From: CBDHFQ01 sp965262565
GTDB taxonomy: Bacteria; Bacteroidota; Bacteroidia; J057
Direction: 5' to 3'
Assembly: GCA_965262565.1 (NCBI GenBank)
Contig: CBDHFQ010000008.1
Location: 62,001-126,000, forward strand
Length of the DNA: 64,000 nt
Positions 56,677 to 64,000 of this stretch are shown in pieces. Both the position numbers and the translations under genes were made by a program. Numbering within the stretch: position 1 is the first letter of the stretch; each line of letters starts with the position of its first letter. The notes under the pieces were generated by a model. It was not told the origin of the DNA and made no database searches. It was given only the letters and a program-made list of their open reading frames with translations.

Positions 56677-58052
56677 ATTCCGTATTTATTCATTTTTCGA
56701 TAAAGTGTGGTTCTTCCAAGGCCGAGAGCTTTGGCAGCTTTACTCACATTACCATCGTGATTCTGTAAAGCCTTTAAAATAGTAGCTTTTTCTACTTCTT
56801 CCATATTTACTGGATTATTTATTGGAGAAACAGAGGTATGCTGAGGCTTTACCGTTGGTAATAACATATCCATCTCTCCCATGATAACTGAGCGCTCAAC
56901 CTGATGTTGCAATTCTCTTACATTTCCTGGCCAATGATACTGTTGTAGTTGCTTCATGAGATGGGGAGTAATGTTCAAATGCTCTCGTTGATATTTTGCT
57001 GAATATTTAGTCATAAAGTGCTGGATCAATAAAGGAATATCCTCAGTTCTTTCTCTAAGGGGAGGTAATTGAATTTCGACGGTATTTATCCTGTAAAGTA
57101 AATCCTGCCTAAATTTTTGCTCTACAATCATTTGATTTAGAGGCATATTCGTGGCGCAGATGAGCCTGATGTCTACAGGAATGATTCTAGTACTTCCCAC
57201 GGGCCTGATTTGTCGCTGTTGAAGTACAGTGAGCAGTTTAATTTGTGCTGATAAGCTGATGTTACCAATTTCATCTAAAAAAAGAGAGCCTCCAGAAGCG
57301 GTTTCAAAATATCCCTTCCTGTCATCTTTAGCATCGGTAAATGCCCCTTTTACATGGCCAAATAACTCAGACTCCAACAAACTTTCGGGTATCGTCGCTA
57401 CATCTACCTGGACAAATGAGGCTTTTGCTCTGTTTGAGCGCTTGTGAATGGCTTTGGCGATTAATTCCTTGCCCGTACCATTCTCTCCTAAAATTAATAC
57501 ATTGGCATCTGTGGGGCCTACTTTGTCAATCAACTGAAAGATGCGTTTCATCGAATCTGATTTACCTATAATTCCCGATCTATATTCATCTTTATGTACC
57601 TCAGCCAACATAGCTTCTTCTCTGTAAAATGAAGAGGGCGATGAATGATGTGTGGAGGATTCCTGCAGAGCATGAAGAATCGTAGATAAAAGGGCACGAT
57701 TTTCCCAAGGCTTAAGGACAAAATCTGATGCTCCTTCTTTCATCGCTTGTACAGCCAGACCGACATCTCCATAAGCAGTCATGAGTACTATTTTAACCGA
57801 AGGATAATTGTTTTTAATAATCCTAAGCCAACGAAGACCTTCCTTACCGCTGGTAAAGCCCATAGTAAAATTCATGTCCAGTAATACCAGATCTATTAGT
57901 TGGTCTGCCAGCATAGCTTTGATTCGATGTGGTTCATTTTCGGTGAATACTTTTTTGAACTTTTGTTTCAACACCATTTTTGCACTCAATAACACATCTT
58001 TATCATCATCAACTATCAATATTCCCTTGCTAGAATCTATATCGTTAGTCAT
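56673..58052 (-). CDS. NtrC-family sigma-54-dependent response regulator
   Basis: The protein is 459 aa from ATG 58052, preceded by GAGGAAATGTT, an RBS-like site. The frame begins earlier (58145) but that start would place 31 poor residues first. Order: receiver (phospho-acceptor Asp59 in VLLDMNF, Lys in VLKPWEN), AAA+ domain (GENGTGKELIAKAIH Walker A, GSLFLDEIGNI Walker B) and a Fis-type HTH (AKALGLGRTTLYRKMNKYG). The sigma-54 contact loop GAFTGA reads GAFTDA, a variant I recall in Bacteroidota. No sensor kinase is adjacent. Confidence 0.9.
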   Translation of the reverse strand: MTNDIDSSKGILIVDDDKDVLLSAKMVLKQKFKKVFTENEPHRIKAMLADQLIDLVLLDMNFTMGFTSGKEGLRWLRIIKNNYPSVKIVLMTAYGDVGLAVQAMKEGASDFVLKPWENRALLSTILHALQESSTHHSSPSSFYREEAMLAEVHKDEYRSGIIGKSDSMKRIFQLIDKVGPTDANVLILGENGTGKELIAKAIHKRSNRAKASFVQVDVATIPESLLESELFGHVKGAFTDAKDDRKGYFETASGGSLFLDEIGNISLSAQIKLLTVLQQRQIRPVGSTRIIPVDIRLICATNMPLNQMIVEQKFRQDLLYRINTVEIQLPPLRERTEDIPLLIQHFMTKYSAKYQREHLNITPHLMKQLQQYHWPGNVRELQHQVERSVIMGEMDMLLPTVKPQHTSVSPINNPVNMEEVEKATILKALQNHDGNVSKAAKALGLGRTTLYRKMNKYGI

Positions 58053-58195
58053 AACATTTCCTCTTTGAACCACAAGCTTAGCCTGAATTCCAATATACTT
58101 ATTTATTCTCATGCTCACTAAATCGCTGGAAAACCTTAAATGCATATGCTTTACATTAAATCATCCAGTTAAATGGGTAAGAAAACAACTAAATT

Positions 58196-58209
58196 AGAAC
58201 GCATGTTCT
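58196..58209. promoter_or_regulatory. Candidate TetR operator palindrome
   Basis: AGAACGCATGTTCT has exact 5-bp arms (AGAAC/GTTCT) around a GCAT centre. It lies between the divergent regulator genes, 67 nt before the TetR ATG. A near-consensus -7 (TAGATTTTG, 58241-58249) lies downstream, so binding could block the TetR-pfaA transcript. Confidence 0.5.
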
Positions 58210-58276
58210 TTTTTTTGCCAAAATATTAGGTCAGGTGTTCTAGATTTTGTAGGTTACCCCTTATTAAGATGATGCT

Positions 58277-58930
58277 ATGTCCCTATCTGAAACCAAACAG
58301 CGCATTATAGCTGAAGCAATTATCTACTTTAATGAAGTCGGTTTTATGCAAGCCAGCATGCGTGGATTAGGGGAAAAAATGCAGATAAGTCCTGGGAATC
58401 TAGCTTATCATTTCAAAAATAAAGAGGTTCTCCTACATTTCATTTATGATCAGATGTATGAAGAAATGAAGGAAGCATTACGTCCCAATTCAATGGCTTC
58501 TATGGAAACCTTTCAACAAATGCTTTCCTTTTTATATCACTTTCAACAACGATATCTTTTCTTTTTTCTGGATTTAGCTCAGATCGTAAAAACATATCCC
58601 GAGATTGAAAAGCGGCATAGCAGAGTCATTAAGAATGCTATAGATCAAGGAAGAATGTTACTCGATTTTTACGTAGGACGTGGATTAATCATTCCTGAAC
58701 CTGAAGAAGGTATTTTTGATAGAATTGTACATACAGCCTGGCTGATCAATACGTTCTGGACCTCTCAGAAGCGATTACTACATAATTGTGGAGTAGTGAT
58801 AGATAAGCAATTTACTTTTAATATGATATGGAATCTCGTATTGCCCTACCTCACAGACAAAGGTAGAGCTCAATACGAAATCCTGATACATAAGATCGAT
58901 GTTCCTCAACCTAAAAAGCATACATCATGA
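58277..58930 (+). CDS. TetR/AcrR family transcriptional regulator
   Basis: The protein is 217 aa. The N-terminal HTH (TKQRIIAEAIIYFNEVGFMQ, ASMRGLGEKMQISPGNLAYHFKNKEVLLH) is a canonical TetR DNA-binding domain. The larger C-terminal ligand domain is helix-rich with aromatic residues (HFQQRYLFFFLDLAQI), consistent with a hydrophobic ligand. The stop TGA overlaps the next ATG (ATGA), so it is cotranslated with the PfaA-like synthase and likely autoregulates this cluster. Fatty-acyl ligand sensing is inferred from that position only. Confidence 0.88.
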   Translation: MSLSETKQRIIAEAIIYFNEVGFMQASMRGLGEKMQISPGNLAYHFKNKEVLLHFIYDQMYEEMKEALRPNSMASMETFQQMLSFLYHFQQRYLFFFLDLAQIVKTYPEIEKRHSRVIKNAIDQGRMLLDFYVGRGLIIPEPEEGIFDRIVHTAWLINTFWTSQKRLLHNCGVVIDKQFTFNMIWNLVLPYLTDKGRAQYEILIHKIDVPQPKKHTS

Positions 58931-61900
58931 GTGAAAATTTTCACATTCACTTACAGGATCGTCCTGTTGCCATTATTGGTATGGCTGCTACATTTGCAGA
59001 ATCTGATAGTCTTTCATCCTATTGGCAGAATATTCTTGAGGGAAAAAACTGTATCAAGGAAGTGCCAGATTCCAGATGGATTGTGGAAGACTATTACGAT
59101 CCCGATCCGAAAACTCCAGACAAAACCTATGCTAAGATGGGAGGTTTTCTCCCTGATTTATCTTTTAATCCTATTGAATTTGGCTTGCCTCCCAACTTGT
59201 TGGAAGTGACTGATTCATCTCAATTAATTTCTCTGATTATTGCCAGAAATGCCCTTGAAGATGCTGGATATGGTTGGAAATCTCCAAAACTAACTTCTGC
59301 TATTCGGCAGAAGACAGCTGTCATTCTGGGTGTGGGGGGTGGTCAAAAATTAATTAAACCGCTTAATTGTCGGTTACAGGAACCTGTTTGGAGAAAGGTA
59401 ATGGAGGCACAGGGGTTAGAGGAATCGCAGATTCAGAAGATTGTATCCAATATTAAAAAAGCTTACGTAGAGTGGAATGAAAATAGTTTCCCAGGACTGT
59501 TGGGAAATGTAATTGCTGGTCGAATTGCTAACAGATTTGATTTAGGCGGAATTAATTGTGTAGTCGATGCTGCTTGCGCAGCAGCTATGAGTGCGCTAAA
59601 TATGGCTGCCACTGAACTTACTACTGGCAGAGCAGATATGGTGATAACAGGGGGAGTAGATACGGATAATTCCCCCTTCATGTATATGTGCTTTAGTAAA
59701 ACGCCTGCATTTTCACCTTCAGGTAAAAGCAGCCCTTTTGATAAAGCATCTGATGGAATGTTGATAGGGGAAGGGGTCGGAATGATGGTGTTAAAGCGAT
59801 TAGAAGATGCAAAAAGAGATGGAGACAGAGTATATGCTATTATTAAAGGAATTGGAACCTCTAGCGATGGGAAATTTAAAAGTATTTATGCGCCACGTTC
59901 TGAAGGACAACAACTTGCCATGAAAAGGGCGTATATTGAGGCTGGTATAACTCCAAATACAGTTGGCTTAATAGAGGCACATGGCACAGGAACACCCGCA
60001 GGAGATCCAACAGAATTTCATTCCCTTACTTCCTTATTTGCTGCAGATAGAAAAGGGACAGAACCACATAGCATTGCTCTGGGAAGTGTTAAATCTCAGA
60101 TAGGCCACACTAAGGCAGCAGCTGGTGCTGCTGGAATGATTAAAGCAGCACTGGCCATATACCATAAAGTGCTTCCCCCCACTATCAATATTAATGATCC
60201 GCTTCCAGCTATAGTAGAAAAGAACTCTCTTTTTTATCTCAATACCAAGACCAGACCTTGGCTCAAAAATGGACATCCAAGAAGAGCTGGAGTAAGTGCT
60301 TTTGGATTTGGAGGAGTTAATGTACACGCTGTATTAGAAGAACAACAACAAGAATTACCCGGGAGTGATAGGATTCACGATAGATGGCACCAATATATTA
60401 TCCAGGCAGCAGATGTCAATTCCTTAAAGGAAAAACTATTGACGCTAAGAGATAAAATGTCCGGTCAGGAATCGGATACTACTTTCCAACAACTGATTCA
60501 CGCGGAAAATTTTCCTGATATTGAATCAAGCCAACTGAAAATAGGGTTACTATTTAAGGAGAAGGCGGAGTTATTAGCTCAGCTACATTATTTGGAAAAG
60601 AAAAATCAATTTGACCATTTCTGGATGGATCCCTTATATGGAATCTGCGTTGTTCCCTCTGGAAATGTCGGTGGGAAGGTGGCTATCCTGTTTTCCGGCC
60701 AAGGTTCTCAATACCTCAATATGGGGGTTGAGTTGGCAAATGGGTTTCAGGAAATGAGGCAAGCGATAGAATTGGCAGATAGTTGCCTACAAGAATTTGG
60801 TCTAGCTCCCTTGTCCAAAGTGTTATATCCAGTTCCTGCTTTACAATCTGAAGAGGTCGCTCGACAAGGACAAATTCTAAAACAAACGGTATTTGCCCAG
60901 CCAGCGATTGGAACTGTAAGTATGGGAATGTATAAACTACTTAAGAAAGCGGGGCTAAAGGCAGATATGTTCGGAGGACATAGCTTCGGTGAACTTAGTG
61001 CTTTATGGGCATCTGGAGCATTTAGTGATAAGGAATTTATCCGACTTGCGGTTCAAAGAGGAAAAGCTATGCAAGCTGCTTCCGAAAATTCTGGTGTTGC
61101 TAGTGGAATGTTAGCAGTCAAAGCAAGTGAGGCTCACATAGCTTCCATCTTAAAAGAATTTCCCCATCTACGCATAGCAAATATAAATTCTCCGGAACAA
61201 CTCGTTCTGGGAGGAGCGAATACCGACCTTTTAGCATTCCAGCAAAGGTGTAAACAAGCAAAAATACATACCATCCAATTAGCTGTTTCAGCCGCCTTCC
61301 ACACACATTATGTAGCTAACGCACAAGAGACTTTTGCCAATGCATTAAGAAATATTCAGATTTCATCGCTCAACCAAACTGTTTACGCTAATACTACAGC
61401 AAAGCCCTATCAAGGAACCCCTTCGTTTATTTCAGAAATGCTTACTCGCCAATTGCTTGAAAGTGTCCACTTTCATCAAATGGTAGAGCACATGTATCAG
61501 GATGGTGCCAGGATTTTCCTGGAAGTAGGACCTAAAGGAGTATTAAGTAAACTCATCAGTACCATCCTTTCTGATAAATTTCATATTTCTATTCCCGTCA
61601 ACGGAAATCCTAAAGTAAGTAGTTCAAAACAAATACTTCTTAGTGGCTTGAGTCTCCAGCTATTAGGGAGATCTATGCAAATGGCCGATTTCCTTCATCC
61701 ACCTTCAAAAAAGGTGAAAAATCTAACCTCAACCTACGAATGGAAAATTAGCGGCAATAATTATGTGAGTCCTGAAAGAGTAACCTCCTTTAAAGAAGCT
61801 ATAACTTCCAGCGATTCCCAGACTAATGAAGAGAAAGTAAATAAAACAATCACTACCAGGAAGGATGAGCTTAACATTGTCCATCAGAAAAATAATGAAG

Positions 61901-64000
61901 TAGAAATAGCATCTGGAGCCAATGATGAAAATAACTATCTGACAAAATCAGCATTGAAGCAGCTTATAAAAGAGGTGCAGGAGTCATTTCAACTACAAAG
62001 CCATGAGCAAATCCAGGAACTCAAATTAGAAGTCAATCGTCAGCTGAAAGTTCTTGGAGATCAGCTTTCTTTACTTCAATCAAATACGTCAGAAAAAGAT
62101 CAAACACCTGAGCATGGAAATGGAATGCCTGCTTCTCATCAGGAAGAACCTCTCCGGAAAGCAGACTTACCATCTACCAATGGCAATGGACATAACATTG
62201 TAAAGCCCGTTCAGGTGCTGTCCGCTACGGAAACACTCACCCAAGAGAAACCTTCTGATAAGGTCATCACCCAATTACTATTTGTGATAAGTGAAAAGAC
62301 AGGATATCCTTCTGAGATGTTAGAGCTTGAAATGGACCTTGAAGCAGACCTGGGAATTGATTCCATCAAAAGAGTGGAGATTTTAGGAGCTATGCAGGAG
62401 TACTATCCTTCATTAAAGGAACTAGATCCACAAAGCTTGGCTGAATTAAGCACACTTCAAGAAATTGTTGAGTGTGTACCTTCTTCAGCTCAAACCAATA
62501 TCCAGCTTCCTACCCCGGAAATTACCAAAGACGATATTTTTCAGGATCTTACAACAGTGATCAGCAAAGTTACAGGCTACCCACCGGAAATGCTTGAACC
62601 CGAAATGCATATGGCCATTGATTTGGGAATAGATACGGTAAAGCGAAAAGAGCTTTTTGAGGAAATGGAGAGGAATTATTCTGCTTTTGTTCATATCGAT
62701 GATGCGACTAAAGATGAATTATTAAGTTTGGAACAATTGGTGGAAGCGATATTTCAATCAAACGCTTCAGCTTCTTCTTCCCAACCCATCGATACTATTT
62801 CTGCAAGCCAAGTTAAGGCTTCGAATGTTACCCCCGCTTTTGTACCAAACGATCTATCAACTGAAAATCCTGTAGCAAAAGAAACTTCAACCCTACCAGC
62901 TTCCTCAGATGGGGTACATGAAATTATTCAGCAATTATTAGAAGTCATAAGTGCAAAAACTGGCTATCCGGTAGAAATGCTGGAACTCAACATGGATTTA
63001 GCGTCAGATCTGGGAATAGACTCTATCAAACGAGTAGAAATTTTGGGAGCTATGCAGGAACAATATCCCTCTCTGCGTCAGACGGATCCTCAAAAGTTGG
63101 CAGAAATAAGGACCTTACAGGGAATTGTCGATCAGGTGGCTGAAACACATCATCCTGAGGTTCCTCCCAATATAACTGACAATTTGTCTACTGGTCCCAA
63201 TACACTAGATGAGGAACTAAGATTAACTGAGCCACATCTTATTTCTGAGATTGTCCAGCAATTATTTGAAGTCATCAGTATCAAAACGGGTTATCCAGTA
63301 GAGATGTTGGAACTTACGATGGACCTGGAATCGGACTTAGGGATTGATTCTATTAAGAGGGTAGAAATCCTGGGGGCTATGCAGGAACAATATCCTTCAT
63401 TACGGCAAACAGATCCTCAGATGTTGGCGGAGTTAAGGACCTTACAGGAAATCGTCGATCAGGTGGCAGAGACACTTTCTGTCAAAACCGGAACCATAAA
63501 AAAAAAACTTGATCATCAACCCAAGATCATAAAATTACATAGACTAGCTGAAGGAGATATTCCCATTTGGTATGAAAGGCAGCAGTGGGTGGGGTTGGCA
63601 GATGAGTTGGTCGATCACTTTCCCGATAACCAATGCTGTTTGTTGATCGGAAAAAATGATCCATTGCTCTCAGCGCTTCAAGAGGCATTAGGACAAAGAG
63701 GAATAAGAGTAGTAATGGTATGGATGGGGGAAGAGAATAAGGCAGAAGTGAAGGGATCTCATCACTTGAAGTCTTTCTCATTGATACAGCCTACAGAAAA
63801 ACACATTCACCAGCTTATTCAGGAAATCTCCGGACAAGGGGAAAAGATGGGTGGAATTATTTTGGTCTATCCTGAGACTGAGTTACTTTCTGGAGATTTT
63901 TCGGATCAATGGGGAAGTTCCCAGGCTAGTATGATGCAGGTATATTGGTGGGCGAAACATTTATCAGAAAAGGTATCCAAAAACCAGCCAAAAGGAAGAG
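58927..64000 (+). CDS. pfaA: PfaA-type polyunsaturated fatty acid synthase subunit, 5' part (runs off window)
   Basis: The frame beginning ATG 58927 (in TetR stop ATGA) has no stop to the window end: 1691 codons visible. Domains: KS with VVDAACAAA (Cys217), EAHGTGT (His352) and KSQIGHT (His394); AT with GGHSFGELSA (Ser686) and SAAFHTHY (His792), a malonyl type; a coiled coil (about 1008-1055); four ACPs with active Ser at 1146, 1366 and 1475 and Thr at 1237; then the beginning of a KR region. Match to PfaA of Shewanella is by memory of motif order and sequences such as DYYDPDPKTPDKTYAKMGGF and NSFPGLLGNVIAGRIANRFD. It elongates fatty acyl chains in PUFA synthesis with PfaB-D proteins, which would lie beyond. 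Confidence 0.88.
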   Translation, partial: MSENFHIHLQDRPVAIIGMAATFAESDSLSSYWQNILEGKNCIKEVPDSRWIVEDYYDPDPKTPDKTYAKMGGFLPDLSFNPIEFGLPPNLLEVTDSSQLISLIIARNALEDAGYGWKSPKLTSAIRQKTAVILGVGGGQKLIKPLNCRLQEPVWRKVMEAQGLEESQIQKIVSNIKKAYVEWNENSFPGLLGNVIAGRIANRFDLGGINCVVDAACAAAMSALNMAATELTTGRADMVITGGVDTDNSPFMYMCFSKTPAFSPSGKSSPFDKASDGMLIGEGVGMMVLKRLEDAKRDGDRVYAIIKGIGTSSDGKFKSIYAPRSEGQQLAMKRAYIEAGITPNTVGLIEAHGTGTPAGDPTEFHSLTSLFAADRKGTEPHSIALGSVKSQIGHTKAAAGAAGMIKAALAIYHKVLPPTININDPLPAIVEKNSLFYLNTKTRPWLKNGHPRRAGVSAFGFGGVNVHAVLEEQQQELPGSDRIHDRWHQYIIQAADVNSLKEKLLTLRDKMSGQESDTTFQQLIHAENFPDIESSQLKIGLLFKEKAELLAQLHYLEKKNQFDHFWMDPLYGICVVPSGNVGGKVAILFSGQGSQYLNMGVELANGFQEMRQAIELADSCLQEFGLAPLSKVLYPVPALQSEEVARQGQILKQTVFAQPAIGTVSMGMYKLLKKAGLKADMFGGHSFGELSALWASGAFSDKEFIRLAVQRGKAMQAASENSGVASGMLAVKASEAHIASILKEFPHLRIANINSPEQLVLGGANTDLLAFQQRCKQAKIHTIQLAVSAAFHTHYVANAQETFANALRNIQISSLNQTVYANTTAKPYQGTPSFISEMLTRQLLESVHFHQMVEHMYQDGARIFLEVGPKGVLSKLISTILSDKFHISIPVNGNPKVSSSKQILLSGLSLQLLGRSMQMADFLHPPSKKVKNLTSTYEWKISGNNYVSPERVTSFKEAITSSDSQTNEEKVNKTITTRKDELNIVHQKNNEVEIASGANDENNYLTKSALKQLIKEVQESFQLQSHEQIQELKLEVNRQLKVLGDQLSLLQSNTSEKDQTPEHGNGMPASHQEEPLRKADLPSTNGNGHNIVKPVQVLSATETLTQEKPSDKVITQLLFVISEKTGYPSEMLELEMDLEADLGIDSIKRVEILGAMQEYYPSLKELDPQSLAELSTLQEIVECVPSSAQTNIQLPTPEITKDDIFQDLTTVISKVTGYPPEMLEPEMHMAIDLGIDTVKRKELFEEMERNYSAFVHIDDATKDELLSLEQLVEAIFQSNASASSSQPIDTISASQVKASNVTPAFVPNDLSTENPVAKETSTLPASSDGVHEIIQQLLEVISAKTGYPVEMLELNMDLASDLGIDSIKRVEILGAMQEQYPSLRQTDPQKLAEIRTLQGIVDQVAETHHPEVPPNITDNLSTGPNTLDEELRLTEPHLISEIVQQLFEVISIKTGYPVEMLELTMDLESDLGIDSIKRVEILGAMQEQYPSLRQTDPQMLAELRTLQEIVDQVAETLSVKTGTIKKKLDHQPKIIKLHRLAEGDIPIWYERQQWVGLADELVDHFPDNQCCLLIGKNDPLLSALQEALGQRGIRVVMVWMGEENKAEVKGSHHLKSFSLIQPTEKHIHQLIQEISGQGEKMGGIILVYPETELLSGDFSDQWGSSQASMMQVYWWAKHLSEKVSKNQPKGR
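62257..63480 (+). repeat. Four tandem ACP units inside the PfaA-like gene
   Basis: Units of about 75-80 residues at roughly 62257-62478, 62530-62759, 62914-63144 and 63241-63477. Units 1, 3 and 4 have LGIDSIKRVEILGAMQE; unit 2 has LGIDTVKRKELFEEME. Units 3 and 4 are close in DNA as well as protein sequence. Linkers are Pro/Ser/Thr/Glu-rich. Confidence 0.85.

Noticed and set aside
58931..59209. 92-codon open frame at the start of the PfaA-like gene in another frame
   Set aside because: It overlaps the KS domain, which has intact motifs in the frame from 58927; the short frame is a shadow.
61118..63781. Short minus-strand frames within the PfaA-like gene
   Set aside because: They are antisense to AT, ACP and KR sequence with clear motifs and have no coding evidence of their own.
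1..64000. CRISPR, insertion sequence, integrase or prophage
   Set aside because: No regularly spaced repeats, transposase motifs or attachment-like repeats were seen by eye; the only tandem units are ACPs within one gene.

Overview
This window is AT-rich chromosomal DNA from a member of the Bacteroidota. The evidence is a T9SS C-terminal sorting domain, many short-signal lipoproteins, an MbnP-type lipoprotein, a two-tRNA-Leu housekeeping layout, several TAnnTTTG -7 promoter boxes, sparse Shine-Dalgarno sites and a Bacteroidota-style trigger factor. A PfaA-type polyunsaturated-fatty-acid (PUFA) synthase at the right edge suggests a marine Saprospirales-like lineage, since Aureispira of that group is known to make arachidonic acid. 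That placement is inference only. I saw no IS element, prophage, CRISPR array or integron.

Layout, left to right. 1-12.3 kb: the 3' end of an amidohydrolase, three small envelope genes, the NAD(P)HX repair enzyme (nnrDE type), a DUF2237 protein, an epimerase-like protein with a YbjT-like tail, a DUF937/OmpA fusion, a PhnP-like metallo-beta-lactamase-fold hydrolase coupled to a small protein, MazG and an MbnP-like lipoprotein. 12.4-21.99 kb: a beta-barrel-like protein, a fused E1 alpha/beta 2-oxoacid dehydrogenase, a secreted L-type lectin, trigger factor, tRNA-Leu(UAG) and a bifunctional RelA/SpoT enzyme. 22.1-27.9 kb: a complete RND efflux operon (adaptor, pump, TolC-like channel). 27.9-36.2 kb: tRNA-Leu(UAA), two unknown or degenerate proteins, a non-canonical pyruvate kinase, a phosphatase, an amidohydrolase, a beta-lactamase-fold protein whose catalytic Ser and Lys are both replaced, and a fatty acid desaturase. 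36.5-49.7 kb: PBP1A, a photolyase-related protein, 6-phosphogluconate dehydrogenase, a TPR protein, PIN-PhoH, an rbfA/LolC-E-like pair, an MsbA-like ABC exporter and two unknown envelope genes. 49.8-58.1 kb: a cyclophilin lipoprotein, a 1334-residue T9SS cargo protein with a LamG domain, a membrane protein, threonine aldolase and an NtrC-family response regulator.

58.2-64.0 kb is the most interesting part. A TetR regulator overlaps, by ATGA, a long open frame running off the window end. Translating it by eye gives KS-AT-four ACPs-start of KR, the architecture of PfaA. The second ACP has Thr instead of the phosphopantetheine Ser, and ACPs 3 and 4 look like recent duplicates. A 14-bp palindrome upstream of the regulator is a candidate operator. 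A membrane desaturase lies 22 kb away and could act on the same lipid pool, but that link is speculative.

Functional themes are envelope building and export (PBP1A, OmpA, LolC/E-like, MsbA-like, RND, T9SS cargo), central metabolism (E1, PK-like, Gnd), metabolite and nucleotide repair (NnrDE, MazG), stress signalling (RelA/SpoT) and lipid synthesis (Pfa, desaturase). Several proteins keep a fold but have lost catalytic or cofactor residues. All domain calls are from motif reading by eye; no database search was run.
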